Shown here one piece after another: positions 43,125 through 54,599 of a stretch of DNA of 64,000 bases. Under the pieces are notes generated by a model. The model was not told the origin of the DNA. It saw nothing but the letters and a program-made list of their open reading frames with translations, and made no database searches. Each line of letters opens with the position of its first letter. Position 1 is the first letter of the stretch. Source of the DNA: Dryomyza anilis. Taxonomy: Eukaryota > Arthropoda > Insecta > Diptera > Dryomyzidae. The DNA lies in NCBI GenBank assembly GCA_951804985.1, contig OX638135.1, positions 10,516,058-10,580,057 on the forward strand, read 5' to 3'. Made by a program: the position numbers and the translations under genes.

Positions 43125-44891
43125 AGGGTCCCCAGTTTAGTGGCCTTGTAGTAGGCCCCTGGTAGTTTCCCTGCGGAGTGCTATTATTGTACCATGCATC
43201 ATATTTGCGTTTGGCATAACAATTCATAATAACATGTCCGTCCTTTCTGCACCAAGTGCAATATTTAGCAGGCCTGTTTGCAAAATTCCCATTACCATTA
43301 TTTCTTTGAAAAACTTGTGTTTCGCGTTTAACACGACAATCCCCCTCGACGTGTCCCCCTCTATAGCACCAATCGCATCTCAATCCTGGAGCACCCCCGC
43401 CTTGGTTCTGGATACCACCTTGACCATTTACCTGAGGTACGGGTGGCTGACTTCCTTGGGGAGCAGTATGTCCTGGAAAAACATTCCGACCCGAACGATC
43501 TGCACACAGTTCATGTCCATAAGTACGACAGTCAATGCAGTGTTTCTCCGTGTATGACATTCATCCCTAAGATGTCCCTTCTTCTTGCAAAAAGAACATG
43601 TAGGTGTTGGCTGCTTCATACTTACATTTTGTGTTTTTTCTTCCGTCTCCTTTTTTTCATTGCCTTTGCCACCTGATGCATTACGATTATTTGGCATGAA
43701 AGTCGATGAGGGCTCATTGAAATGGACTCCAAACTTGTCTATGCCCGTTAACTCTGCTGACTCCCTTTGTATCGTCGCATGGTCCAATGCCTCTTCCACC
43801 AATTTCTCCAGTGTTGTTTGCTTACTGCTCAACATGAGCATTCGCAAAGTGTAATCCCGAAGTCCTAACTTAAATGAGCTTTTAACTTAATTATTCAATT
43901 CATTAACGAACACGTCGTCTTTCGTATCATTATATTTACATTAATTCGTGCTTAATGCTGCCGACTGCAGGTTAACCAAACGCCTTGAGAAAGATCTAAT
44001 ACTTTCCCCCGGATACTGAGATGCCTTTCTAATGTCATATTGAATGGCATCTACTGACCTACATTCCAAGTACGTATTCCTTAACAGATTGTATAAATCA
44101 TCTATTGTGTCAAACTCCTTTGAACTTACTAAGTCAAAAGCATCTCCCTGTAAACGAACCCTAACGCCTTTAATAAACTCCTTCATTTGTTCAGGCTTCA
44201 GTTCTGCCCTCACCACTTCACATCCTTCAATAACACGGTGAAGATCCGTCCTCAGCGATGATGAGTCTGCACCTGCAAAATCTGGCACCGCATTTTTAAC
44301 AAATTTCGTGACTTCGCCTAATCCCATGTTGCCCTGTGTTGTGATGTCGTCACTTTCTATGGTATCCTTGTGGTATAAGGATGTCTCGTGCGCTGTCTTA
44401 ACCTCCTCGTTCAAATATCTAATACGCGCGTTCAACTCCTGTATTTTGTTGTTCGCTTCCTCCAACGTCGCGTACTCCTCCCTTGCCTGGCGTCTGACCG
44501 AATTATTTATTGATTCCTCAGAGATATTCTTTTCTTTCAATAAATTTCTTAATTTTATGTTTTCCTCTTCTATTTTACCTGTTTCTTCTAACTTTGCTGT
44601 ACGTTTTAAACAATAGTCGTTTAAACGTTTTCTCAACACGTCAACTAATCTTTCTAATTCACAATTTTCTGCAAAAACAGATTTAATTTATAAATTCTGG
44701 AAATTTAGTAACTCTTCTACTATTTTATCTGCCTCCTCTAATTTAGATAAATGCAGAATTCTAGATGTATTATCTTTTAATAATGATGTACTATCTTTAT
44801 TTAGTATTATTGGTACAAATTGCGACCATAATTTTTCAACAAATCTGTCCAATTCGCTAGATTGCTTTTGAATATACGCATTTATTAGCAT
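43105..44891 (-). pseudogene. Element T gag, with stops and a frameshift
   Basis: Starts at Met 44891. The N-terminal half is coiled-coil-like (EEENIKLRNLLKEKN..., EEANNKIQELNARIRYLNEE). The capsid part (FVKNAVPDFAGADSSSLRTDLH, SRRLVNLQSAALS) follows. At the C-terminus is a series of zinc knuckles: CSFCKKKGHLRDEC, CIDCRTYGHELC, CDWCYRGGHVEGDC and CTWCRKDGHVIMNC. In-frame stops occur near 44687 and 43938 and a frameshift near 43560. Several knuckles in one gag is unusual for Ty3/gypsy. It would package element RNA if intact. Confidence 0.75.
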
Positions 44892-45760
44892 CTGCCATTA
44901 AATATTTTCAATCAATTTAAAACGTTATCTTTATCTTTTAATTGAAAAAAAAAATGTTCATTTAATTGTAATTGAAAATTTCAATGAAACAAAAATGTTA
45001 CCCAAACAACAACGAAATCAATTTTGGCATTCATGAAGTATAACTATAAACTATATTTTTGTTTTTCAAATTTCTTATCAAGTATTTTTTTTTTTTTAAA
45101 TTAAATAAATTTCATTTAATTGTAATTGGCAATTTCAATGATACAAAAATGTTACCCAAACAACAACGAAATCAATTTTGGCATTCATGAAGTATAACTA
45201 TAAACTATATATTTTTTCAAATTAATTTTCAAGTATTTTTTTTTTCAAATCTGTTTTCTATAACATTGAAATAAAAAAAAAATTATGTGTATATTGCAAA
45301 AAAAAAAAAATAACATACAATGTGTTGTTTTTTTTATATAAATTTTTTTGTTATTTTTTAAAATCATATCAGCAATCAGTGCTGTGTTCACGCGCTTTAA
45401 AATTAAATCAAATCATTTAGTTTTTAATTGTTATACACTGGAGGGTCCGTAGTTCGGAACCTCAGTGTTATTTTATTTATTTATTGTTCATTGAATGTTA
45501 ATTGATTCTATTGAATATTAACAATATTCATTTAAATTTTAAAAATAAATTTATATTTAACTATATTCTGATGTAAAATAGTTCCTCTTCTTTTTTTTAA
45601 ACTTCCAAAACACTACTCATAAAAAAATGAAAACTATCCTATTCTATTTTTATATCTTTTTTAAAAAAAATAAAATTTTCAAACACTTACCATTTTATTT
45701 TAGGGTCCTTCCTCCTTCGTCCTTCCTTTTTCCTATCTCTCGGTCCTTGATAGGTTGGTA
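44892..45760 (-). other. Leader of element T with a tandem duplication
   Basis: Non-coding and AT-rich. A ~150-bp unit is present twice (44957-45110 and 45111-45250), sharing TTCATTTAATTGTAATTG, CCCAAACAACAACGAAATC and GGCATTCATGAAGTATAAC. A CAGTG-containing stretch near 45380 precedes the primer site. Confidence 0.6.
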
Positions 45761-45780
45761 CCGACGTACCGGCTGCGCCA
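45761..45780 (-). other. Primer binding site of element T, tRNA-Ser-like
   Basis: The minus strand reads TGGCGCAGCCGGTACG two bases inside the LTR. TGGCGCAGTCGGTA is the tRNA-Ser primer site of 297/17.6-type gypsy elements; one base differs over the first 14. Confidence 0.65.
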
Positions 45781-45782
45781 AA

Positions 45783-46468
45783 TGTTGTATATTCTAGATG
45801 GTTGAATAATTGCCTTTATACTTCATTATTATGAACACTTTTTATTTTTAGAAAAAACACTTTTATTACATTTACTATTAAAAAGTCACTTTTACAATTT
45901 TAGAACCTACACTTGAGGTTGGTTAAACTACAATCTTTTAAATTGCAACCAAAGGTTTTAACAATACCTTCGTTGTAAGCTTTTCTTAAATTCTATTCTC
46001 ACTATGTTCACTTTCACTCAATTTTGGTGTACGTGACTTTTGAAGAAAGTCCGACTTGCAGTTTTTGGCTGACACCATTTGCGAAATACCAGAATTGTTG
46101 GTAAACGCTGCTTCACTTATTTTAACATAGACCAAAAATTATGCAATGGAAAATTGTATTGCAAGCCTCTTGAAAGAGGTGTGGTCTAAGTAAAGCTTTA
46201 GCGCTTTGCCAAATTATTGCCAGCTTCTGTTAACTGTGCAAGCTAATCTGAAAGAGGTGTGTTCTATGCAAAGCTTAGCGCTTTGCCAAATTATTATCAT
46301 TGTTGCCAACGTGAAGCGTTGGGACAATGCTATGAACATGTTGCTGTACAACATGAGTACAACATGATAAAAACATGATGCGCTCAACATATGTACAGCA
46401 ACATCCAAAACTGAATGAATAGTGAAGAACCATAAAGAAAAGAAAAATGTATGCGCTAATTCACAACA
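45783..46468 (-). repeat. 5' LTR of element T
   Basis: 686 bp, TGTTGT...ACAACA ends on the plus strand, next to the primer site. It contains a duplicated block (AAAGAGGTGTG...CTAAGTAAAGCTTTAGCGCTTTGCC, about 46156-46212 and 46250-46290). The outer 63 bp recur at 33862-33924. It is directly followed by LINE J sequence at 46469. Confidence 0.75.
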
Positions 46469-46675
46469 AAGGGCGAGACCCCTATGGGCAGAGAACAATG
46501 GCAGTAGGTGGTACAAAGGTATTTGAAAATCCAGTGGAAATGCACCCTCGCCAACCTGGGTCTCACCTAATGTCATTATATGAGGCCTATAGACGGACAC
46601 ATGTGCATACACGGAGAAAAAATGCGAATTCAGCCCACGAACGTTGCAAAGATCTATACGGAAGTTTTGCGACAT
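46469..46675 (-). pseudogene. LINE J copy 1 endonuclease N-terminus
   Basis: MSQNFRIDLCNVRGL, VYRPHIMTLGETQVGEGA, LFSAHRGLAL: the first ~68 codons of the endonuclease, including the catalytic-Glu motif GETQV. It is then cut by the gypsy LTR at 46468. Copy 2 has the same start at 60129. Confidence 0.8.
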
Positions 46676-46904
46676 TTTCGCAACTGGGTGAATTTAAAAC
46701 ATACAAATAGCGGGCACAGTTGAGACGAACAGATGAGAGCGTAAGAAACAGTGCTCAGTGTTATGCCTTGGCCACTGTCTTCGCACAACTATGCACGCTG
46801 TTAGCGTGGAGTAGGATGGGGGAGGGACGAACTACTATCAACAAACCTGTGCAATTGCAGCAGAGAGCATAGAAAGGCCCTTTGCGCTGGCAATTGCAAA
46901 TAAA

Positions 46905-47621
46905 AACCAGTTGGGAAGGTTAGATCACATGGGAAATTTTAAAGTAGGTGTAATTATGATAGTTAGGATTATCAAAATTATAGTCGGTCTAAGCCGACTA
47001 TAAATACCCTACACATATGTGTGGTTACCATTCAAAGTGATATATAGGTCACCAGGGTATACGAATCCTGAAAATAACTACAAACATTCAATCGCTGAAG
47101 AATTTCCATTCATTTGATACCCATATTTAAAATGGGTAGGTGTTCCGAATTTCAATTTTTTTTGTGAACCACAAGTCCTTTCGCCGGAAAACATTATTAT
47201 CATGTATTTGAGCATGATGTCAATATATATTTGACCAAAATATATTATGTATACGTACCTAAGCACGTATACATAAAAATTGATCTTTATATGTACATTT
47301 TATATGAGGCATTTGAACATAAGTGGTCGGATCATAGGTCGCAATGGACCGATCTCGCCAATTTCGCACATACAGCGTAGGTATATTAGTAATCTAAGTT
47401 ATAAGTTTCATTTATCTAGCTCTTCAATTTTAAAAGAAGTAGGGATTTCAACAGACAGACAGACGGACAGACAGACGGGTAGACGGACATCGCTAAATCG
47501 ACTCAGGAGGTCATGCTGATCAAGAATATATATACTTTTCCATACCGGAGATGCTTCCTTCTGGGTGTTACAAACGGCGTACCAAACTGAATATACCCTT
47601 TCACTCTTAGTGTAGGGTATA
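46905..47621 (+). mobile_element. mini-me-like element M-10
   Basis: A full-length subfamily 2 copy inserted in the LINE J leader. The uninterrupted target is visible in copy 2 (CAATTGCAATGAAAAAAAAATGGCGAG, about 60375-60400), so the ends are well placed: insertion into an A-run without an obvious target duplication. Its microsatellite is short (47451-47480). Confidence 0.85.
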
Positions 47622-47984
47622 AAAACGGCGAGTGCAGAGTGCAGCAAGTCCACAGGCTGCGCAAACCGGTTCTGCTCTATTATTGTTGTTGTTGTGTTAT
47701 TGCTATTTTGGTTTTAGTTATTTGTTTTGTGTAATTTAATTATGTATTTTTAATAATGTTAAATTTCTCCACGACGATTGTAGTTTTATGTTATTTAATT
47801 TGTTATTTGTTTGATGATGTTATTTGGCGGCACATTTGACTATTTGAGAATTAAACATGTAAAACGACGGAAGGAACACGTTTAAAGACAAGGGGACGAC
47901 ACGACACGTCTGTGTACCATAAAAGCATGGACGCTACTTATTAGCGGGAACGCTATTGTGATAGGAATTAAAGGGGTCAAAACC

Positions 47985-48330
47985 GCTTTTTTGACCCAAA
48001 AAAAAGCCGACATCATTAGAAGGCTAATGGTACCGCTTGGAGTGGTTCATGACCCCAAAAGGGGGTCAAAAATGCATTTATGATCTAAAATGTTTATTCC
48101 GAAAATCCATAGCTTAAATCATTCAAAGACTAATGGACTAATGGTGGTCCGTGAACCCCAAAAGTAGGTCAAAACCTCATTTATGACCCAAATTTAATTA
48201 ATACGGAAATCGATAGCGGACAATATTAAAAGGCTAATGGTATCCATTGATGTGGTCCGAGACCCGCCAAAGGGGTAAAACTTCATTTATGACTCATTTT
48301 TTTTTATTTCGAAAATCGATAGACGACGAC
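47985..48330 (+). repeat. Tandem ~106-bp units, left arm
   Basis: Three diverged units begin near 48013, 48119 and 48221. Each has ATTAGAAGGCTAATGG-like dyad, GTGGTCCGTGA(A/C)CCCC, TCATTTATGACCCA and CGGAAATCGATAGCGGACA motifs. Confidence 0.7.
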
Positions 48331-48345
48331 ATTCCCCGAGTGAAA

Positions 48346-49649
48346 ATTAAGTTCGGAATGCGATCATTGTCTGATGATGCAGCCATATTTCAAATCAGGC
48401 AATGAACAGGGGTTTTCATCAAGCGTGACGCTATTCGAAGTTGCTATCCTTATCCTAACACTTATCATGCCCTATAAAATTCAATGTATATTTAAATTCT
48501 ACTAAACTGCTTTTAAAAAATTTAAGAGCTTTCAAAGATTTAAGAGCTTTTAGTTTTGTAAACTAAGTTGTCTCAATAACATTTTCAATGACAAAAAGTC
48601 AACGTTTTGAGTCTAAATTTTTTATTTAAAAGTTTTGCATTTGAGTTTAACATTTATTTATTAGAATAATTTTGTTACCAAATTTTAATTTAAAAGACCT
48701 TTAAGTGATTTATTTTGCCCTTTTCAAATTTGTTTTATAGCTACTATTAATATAAAAAATAATGAATTGAAATAAATGATTTATACGCATAAATCGAGAA
48801 ATTAAGTTGGGCGTAATGAGTTTAAGAGTAACAAACATTACATAAATGAAAGAAAAAGGATTATTGTGCATTACCTAGATATTTTTTTTTTTTGATATGA
48901 ATGAATATAGATATAAATTACGGTCAAAATGGCACAAAACTAAATTTAATCTATTAAATATAGAATCTGTTAAAAATTAAAATAATAGCAAATAATAGCC
49001 CTTATTGCATAAAAGTACGAGTAGTATGTGCGAGTAGACGTTGAAATTTTGTCGCAGACCAAATATCGTGTGCCTGTAATACTAATAAACCGATTTATAA
49101 TATAGATAAATGCGTTCTGCTTCGATGAAGCATGAAGTTTTTTCTGTGAAATGTGTGAAAAATAAAAGAAATTAATAAATTCTAAAGTTTGTACTGCATG
49201 AATACTCACTAATACATACACAAAAAAATGCACATTAATAAAATATAAAAAGTGTAACCAAATTTCACAAGTCACTTTACTATCTATTTCGCTAGAGTTC
49301 AATGTACTTTTAAACATACTGTTCGCTCATCTCATATCTTGTGAACTAGTTGCGTGCAATAACATATATTGCTATACTGTTTACGCATCTCACATCCCTT
49401 TGCAACGAAGCTGTGACTGCGACCAAAGACTGCGACACTAATACATACACATACACCCACAAATAATAACAATCACTTTGTTCCTGTTGTGCAACTGATG
49501 TCATCTTGAGTTGTATAGACAATTTTATGCAATTTCAAGTTACATTGCTATTAAATAATTTAAAAGTTATTTTGCTACACTGTTGCTGCCTGTTGGTTCT
49601 TTCTTCTGTTGTTGTTGAGGTGCATTGTTGCTGTTGTTGTTCTGCTGAC
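48346..49649. other. Unassigned AT-rich region
   Basis: No gene is recognised. A short duplication TTTAAGAGCTTTCAAAGATTTAAGAGCTTTTAG occurs near 48520-48555. Confidence 0.25.
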
Positions 49650-49686
49650 CTGTTGCTGCTACGAATTTGCCGTATATTTTATATAT

Positions 49687-50649
49687 TATGGCACCTGCCT
49701 CACAAACCTTGGTGTATATTAAATGCAATTTGAATGTCACTAAGTCGCAACCGAGTGTTGGATGTGGTCATTGCGGAAGATGGTATCACATCGTAGATGG
49801 TATCACATCGTATGCTGAACAATTCGAATTTTTTCTTAGAAACAGAAGCTGTGTTTACATATGTAAAGACTGTACGTTGACACCTTCAACATGTCACGGC
49901 TGCGTGATGAGCTGCGCAAAAGATTAGCTGATATTCACGAAAAATTTGATGCCAATCAGGAGGATACTCACCGCAAATTAGATTTGATGCTTAAGGAAAT
50001 TCGCTTGGACCTAGCAACGAGTCTGAATGAAATGAAATCAGATATTAACTATTGCAAAACTGATGTTGAAAAATTTGAAAACAACACAAATGTAAGAATT
50101 TCTCAGCTGGAAATGGAAAACAATAGTTAAGTTCGCCGCATCAATCGATCTGACATTGTTGTTTCGGGACTTCCAGACGGAATACCGGATTTGCAGCAGA
50201 CTGTCTTTAAAATGGTGTCTAACTTTGATATTCATCTTAATAAAAATGATATCAATCAGTGCTGCTATATAAAAAATCGAAAGGCTGTTCTCGACATATT
50301 TAATTCTGTCCATACCCGTGATGACATTATGCGTCGGTACTTCAAGCATCGTTTATTGAAACTTTGTGAAGCAATTGGTGGGGATATACAATCAATAATA
50401 TATCTCAATAACCATAATTCGCCTGCTAATAGGATTTTGTTTTTATGCCGAAGACTTCAGAAAGAGAAAAAGATATCTAAATTTCAAATGATAAACACTG
50501 ATGTGCCGAAATCCAAAATAACACTACATAATGGGAGTGTTGAAGTTTATGATGTTCAGCAACTGGAAATGGATTTTAAAGATATTTCAACACCTGATGA
50601 CTCAATTTCGGATGGTATTCTGCTTACTGCTCCTGAAACATCGCTATAA
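49687..50649 (+). pseudogene. CR1-like ORF1: zinc finger, coiled coil, nucleic-acid-binding part
   Basis: The first part (49687-49926) reads SVGCGHCGRWYHI...CVYICKDCTLTPSTC, a PHD/zinc-binding pattern. A 17-bp direct duplication (GATGGTATCACATCGTA twice, 49789-49823) lies inside it and probably caused the frame change. From 49891 another frame gives a coiled coil (MLKEIRLDLATSLNEMKSD, SQLEMENNS), an in-frame TAA (50128-50130), then DIVVSGLPDGIPDLQQ and a folded region to 50649. ORF1 proteins of this group bind element RNA. Confidence 0.6.
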
Positions 50650-51078
50650 TTTGTTCGGTATGATAGGCAGATACACTTATTTATATTGTAAATTTTGTAA
50701 TATATAAAACAATTTAATTTTTTATTCTTTTATCATTTATTTTATTTATATAATAAACTAAATGATATTTTTCATGTTCAATGCATATTAATTATTATTG
50801 TAAATGCACTCTTTACTAGTGTGATTAGTGCATTTGTTATTATGATTTAATCACGTATGATAATTTTAATTAATTTTCAAGATGTGATTTACTTATGTAT
50901 GCTTACATCATTTTATTTTTATTTTTATCATGTATATATTCTTCATATAGATCATAATATATCTTTGTTTTTGATCGATTACATAAATTAAAAAATATGT
51001 TTTTTTTAATGTATATTTATATTATAAAAATTTGGAATTATTTATTCATAATTAGTTTTAATTATAATTATTTTACAT
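50650..51078. other. AT-rich spacer between ORF1 and ORF2 of the CR1-like LINE
   Basis: Very AT-rich, no frame. It is longer than usual for the ORF1-ORF2 gap, so some may be inserted sequence. Confidence 0.35.
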
Positions 51079-53420
51079 ATGCAACACTACTTCCCTTTAT
51101 TATATTTAAATTTGATGTCTATTAACTCAAACTTAGGTCCTATAATCAGCGACAATTCATTATTAGCCACGAAATTTTTACATAATATGCAAAATCTCAA
51201 TATTGTGCACATTAATTGCCAAAGTAGTAAACCCTCGTTGTCATCTACTAAATTTGATGAATTAAAATGTATACTGGAAGATTGTATTTTTGACATTGTC
51301 GGTATTTCTGAGACTTGGCTAAAACCTGACAACCAAGCAATTGCTATACCTGGTTACGTTTTTTTGCAGATAATTTCGGCCAAATAATAGGGGTGGTGGA
51401 GTTGGTTTTATATTTCAAAACAAATTAAATATAAAGTAGTTTTGGAGGGAACCGATTTTGGAGTTTTCGAATCACTGTTTATTTAATTAACATCTGTATG
51501 TAAACGTCTAAACGTTACCTGTGTGCATAACTCTGTTCCCACTCATTATAATGTACCCCATAACAGTTATTCATTAATTGATTATTTTTTCTTAAGTGAA
51601 CCTGATTCCTTAAATTTTTCTGGACAGATGCAATGTCCTGGTATATCGCACCATGCTCTTATATATATGTATCCCTTAATTTTTCTAAGCATCGCTTCGA
51701 TGAGTATGTAGAATACCGTGATTACAATAGGCTCAATTTCTCTAATCTGGAAAACCATTTTAATAGTTGTAATTTTGACAGCATTTATTGTAATATAAAT
51801 ATTGATGAAAAACTGTCGATAATTAACCAAAACTTGATTTCACTATTTTCTGTAGTTCCTATCTCAAGAATTAAGATAAATTCAAATGAAAACCACTGGA
51901 TGAGATCGAATGATATAATTTATGCTAAGTCTCTACGTGATTTAGCTTTTAAAGCATATCATGAGAATCGATGTGAGTATAATTGGAAAACTTATTGCAG
52001 ATATCGCAATCGAGCTAAAACTGTAATTCGAAATGCGAAAAAGGTGGCGCATTCTCGACGGTTTATGGGTCGAAATAGCAAAGAAATCTGGTCTATACTA
52101 CGCAATAGTTGTTGTACAAAGTCTGTTTCGCATTTAGAGGACACTGGTGTTAATGAAATTTAAAAAAATAGTTTTACCTTTCATACAGTCTCACTTGCTG
52201 CATTTTATTAACGAGATATTAACTACTTCTATTTTCCCTGATGCTTGGAATCTCAGACCTATAAGTGTACTGCCTGCACTTTCGAAAGTTGTTGAAAACA
52301 TTATAAAGGACCAAATAACTCAGTACACGTTGAAACATTCATTGATTAGCAGTAGTAAATCTGGATACCGTAGTGGGTATAATACTACATCACTTCTGTT
52401 AGGACTTACTGAAACTGTAAGAAGACATTTGAATAGTAACCAGATATGTATTCTGTTATCTCATTTGATAGCATTCATCATTTGATACTAGTACAAAAAT
52501 TAAATGACAAATTCAAATTTTCAAATACAGCGTGCACTCTTGTTTCTTTCGTATTTGACCAACCGTAAACAATTTGTTAGCTATAATAATTGCACTTCGG
52601 AAAAGCTTGATATCACTTGTGGGGTTCCTCAAGGCTCTGTTCTTGGTCCGCTTCAATTCATGCTTTATTTAAATGATTTTACTGAATGTATCGATGGCAC
52701 CGCATGCTCTACGTTTATATTTGCTGACGATACTCAGCTCTTGTTTTCAGGTGACCGTCAGTTCTATGATGTTTTACATGCAATTATTAACTATAATACG
52801 GATAATATATCCCCATGGATGGAAACCAACTGTTTAAAAAATAATACGTCAAAAACGAAAGCTATGCTATTTGAAAAATCTTCCATCAACCCTATTAATC
52901 TTTCTATTAAAATCAATAATATTAGTATTGACTTTGTCGATGAGCTTAAATGTTTATGTGTAGTCATTGACAACCAATTAACTTATAGCTCACATATAAA
53001 TAGTTTGAGTTCGAATGTAAATTTTTTCTGGTACCCTTGCCTTCTGTTTAACAGAGCAATTCGTTTTTTTGTACAATATTAAAATCAGAGACCATGTGTC
53101 TCCCTATGTTCTTCAATTCCTTAATTCCTTTTTTCAGAACTTCATTAAAATAAGAACATTAACACATTTCTATAAAACTTTTAAAAATCAGGTACCTGAC
53201 TAGCTGGTACAACATATTATATTTACACACTCTTCTAGAAAAAAACAAATCGTTTATCCTAAACCTCGGTATTTGAGTGGTCCTTTCAAATTAGAATTGC
53301 ACGAAGCTGGAATGCATTGCTCCATTACTCCAAAGTTATTTAAATGCAAACTTCTTGAATTATCTCGCGATAATGATTTATGGGTTGCAGTTATACTATA
53401 TTCCCCTCTGTGGTTTGAAT
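51079..53420 (+). pseudogene. CR1-like ORF2: endonuclease and reverse transcriptase remnants
   Basis: The endonuclease start VHINCQSSKPSLS, FDELKCILED and IVGISETWLKPD (catalytic Glu) is followed by a large internal loss: GGVGFIFQNKL then DYFFLSEPD and GISHHALIY. RT: PISVLPALSKVVENIIKDQI, GYRSGYNTTSLLL, CGVPQGSVLGPLQF, TFIFADDTQLLFSGD (catalytic Asp pair, about 52722-52740). A C-terminal RIARSWNALL segment near 53300 is typical of this RT group. Several shifts and deletions, including the RT palm between DTGVNEI and LPFIQSHLL, make it inactive. Confidence 0.75.
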
Positions 53421-53673
53421 AATGTCTGTTGAAATTTGTATTTTATTAATTATTATATTGCATATTGAGATTTTAGCTTATCTCGCTGAGGACCTTTATC
53501 TCTAATATTTATCAACATACTTGTACTAAATTTAAATGTTTGGGGAAGCGGTGTTGTATATAATTATCTTTAATGTTAAGTATTAGTTTATAAGCATATA
53601 CTTGTTGAATAGCTTGTAATTTTTATTTTTTTGGCCTTAAGGCTTTTGGAGTTACAATGAAGAACAATAAAAT

Positions 53674-54385
53674 AAACCAGTTGGGAAGGTTAGATCACAT
53701 GGGAAATTTTAAAGTAGGTGTAATTATGATAGTTAGGATTATCAAAATTATAGTCGGTCTAAGCCGACTATAAATACCCTACACATATGTGTGGTTACCA
53801 TTCAAAGTGATATATAGGTCACCAGGGTATACGAATCCTGAAAATAACTACAAACATTCAATCGCTGAAGAATTTCCATTCATTTGATACCCATATTTAC
53901 AAATGGGTAGGTGTACCGAATTTCGATTTTTTTTTTAATGAACCACAGGTCTTTTCGACGGAAAACATTATTATCACGTACTTGAGCATGATGTCAATAT
54001 ATATTTGACCAAAAAAGTTTACCTAAGCACGTATACATAAAAATTGATCTTTATATGTACATTTTATATGAGGTATTTGAACATAAGTGGTCGGATCATA
54101 GGTCACAATGAACCGATCTCGCCAATTTTTTCGGACATACAGCGTAGGTATATTAGTAATCAAAGTTATAAGTTTCATTTATCTAGCTCTTCAATTTTAA
54201 AAGTAGTAGGGATTTCAACAGACAGACAGACAGACGGACAGACAGACGGACATCGCTAAATCGACTCAGGAGGTCATGCTGATCAAGAATATATATACTT
54301 TTCCATACCGGAGATGCTTCCTTCTGGGTGTTACAAACGGCGTACCAAACTGAATATACCCTTTCACTCTTAGTGTAGGGTATAA
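53674..54385 (+). mobile_element. mini-me-like element M-11
   Basis: A full-length subfamily 2 copy, AAACCAGTTGGGAAGG to TTAGTGTAGGGTATAAA, microsatellite about 54218-54252. It follows the CR1-like LINE closely. Confidence 0.82.
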
Positions 54386-54599
54386 AAAGAAATAAAAAAA
54401 CGACAAAATAATTTTATGCAATCGATCTCGGATTTCACAGGAAGATAAAGGGTACTGATGGGATAATTCGGTACGAATATTGGAAAAAGGCCGCTGTGAT
54501 GCCTTACGCTCTTAGTGCACCCAGCGCTTCAATTATTTTAATTTATATGATTTTACATGTATTTATAAAATATAATATTAGTAGGCCTTCGTGCTGTAA

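Larger units (their letters stand above)
33862..46468 (-). mobile_element. Ty3/gypsy element T, 12.6 kb with nested insertions
   Basis: Read on the minus strand: 5' LTR (45783-46468), tRNA-Ser-like primer site (45761-45780), long leader, gag (43105-44891), protease/RNase H (41790-43124), integrase (40600-41718), a long AT-rich 3' part containing four mini-me-like pieces and a duplicated pol fragment, polypurine tract (33925-33940) and a 63-bp remnant of the 3' LTR (33862-33924). It is inserted in LINE J. An env gene cannot be recognised. Deletions in RT and gag stops show it cannot move on its own. Confidence 0.75.
46469..47941 (-). mobile_element. LINE J, copy 1, 5' half (leader and endonuclease start)
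   Basis: It matches copy 2 from 59923 to about 60705, including GGGCGAGACCCCTATGGGCAG, the ATAGAAAGGCCCTTTGCGCTGG leader block and the 5' tip TAAAAGCA.TGACGCTACT. Element M-10 interrupts it at 46905-47621. Together with 31691-33731 it is one LINE. Confidence 0.8.
49650..53673 (+). mobile_element. CR1-like LINE, degenerate
   Basis: Plus strand: zinc-finger/PHD-like segment, ORF1 (49891-50649), AT-rich linker, ORF2 endonuclease and RT remnants (51079-53420), then a 3' region to M-11. The layout of PHD-type finger plus coiled-coil ORF1 followed by endonuclease-RT is known from CR1/L2-group LINEs. The boundaries are approximate. Confidence 0.65.
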
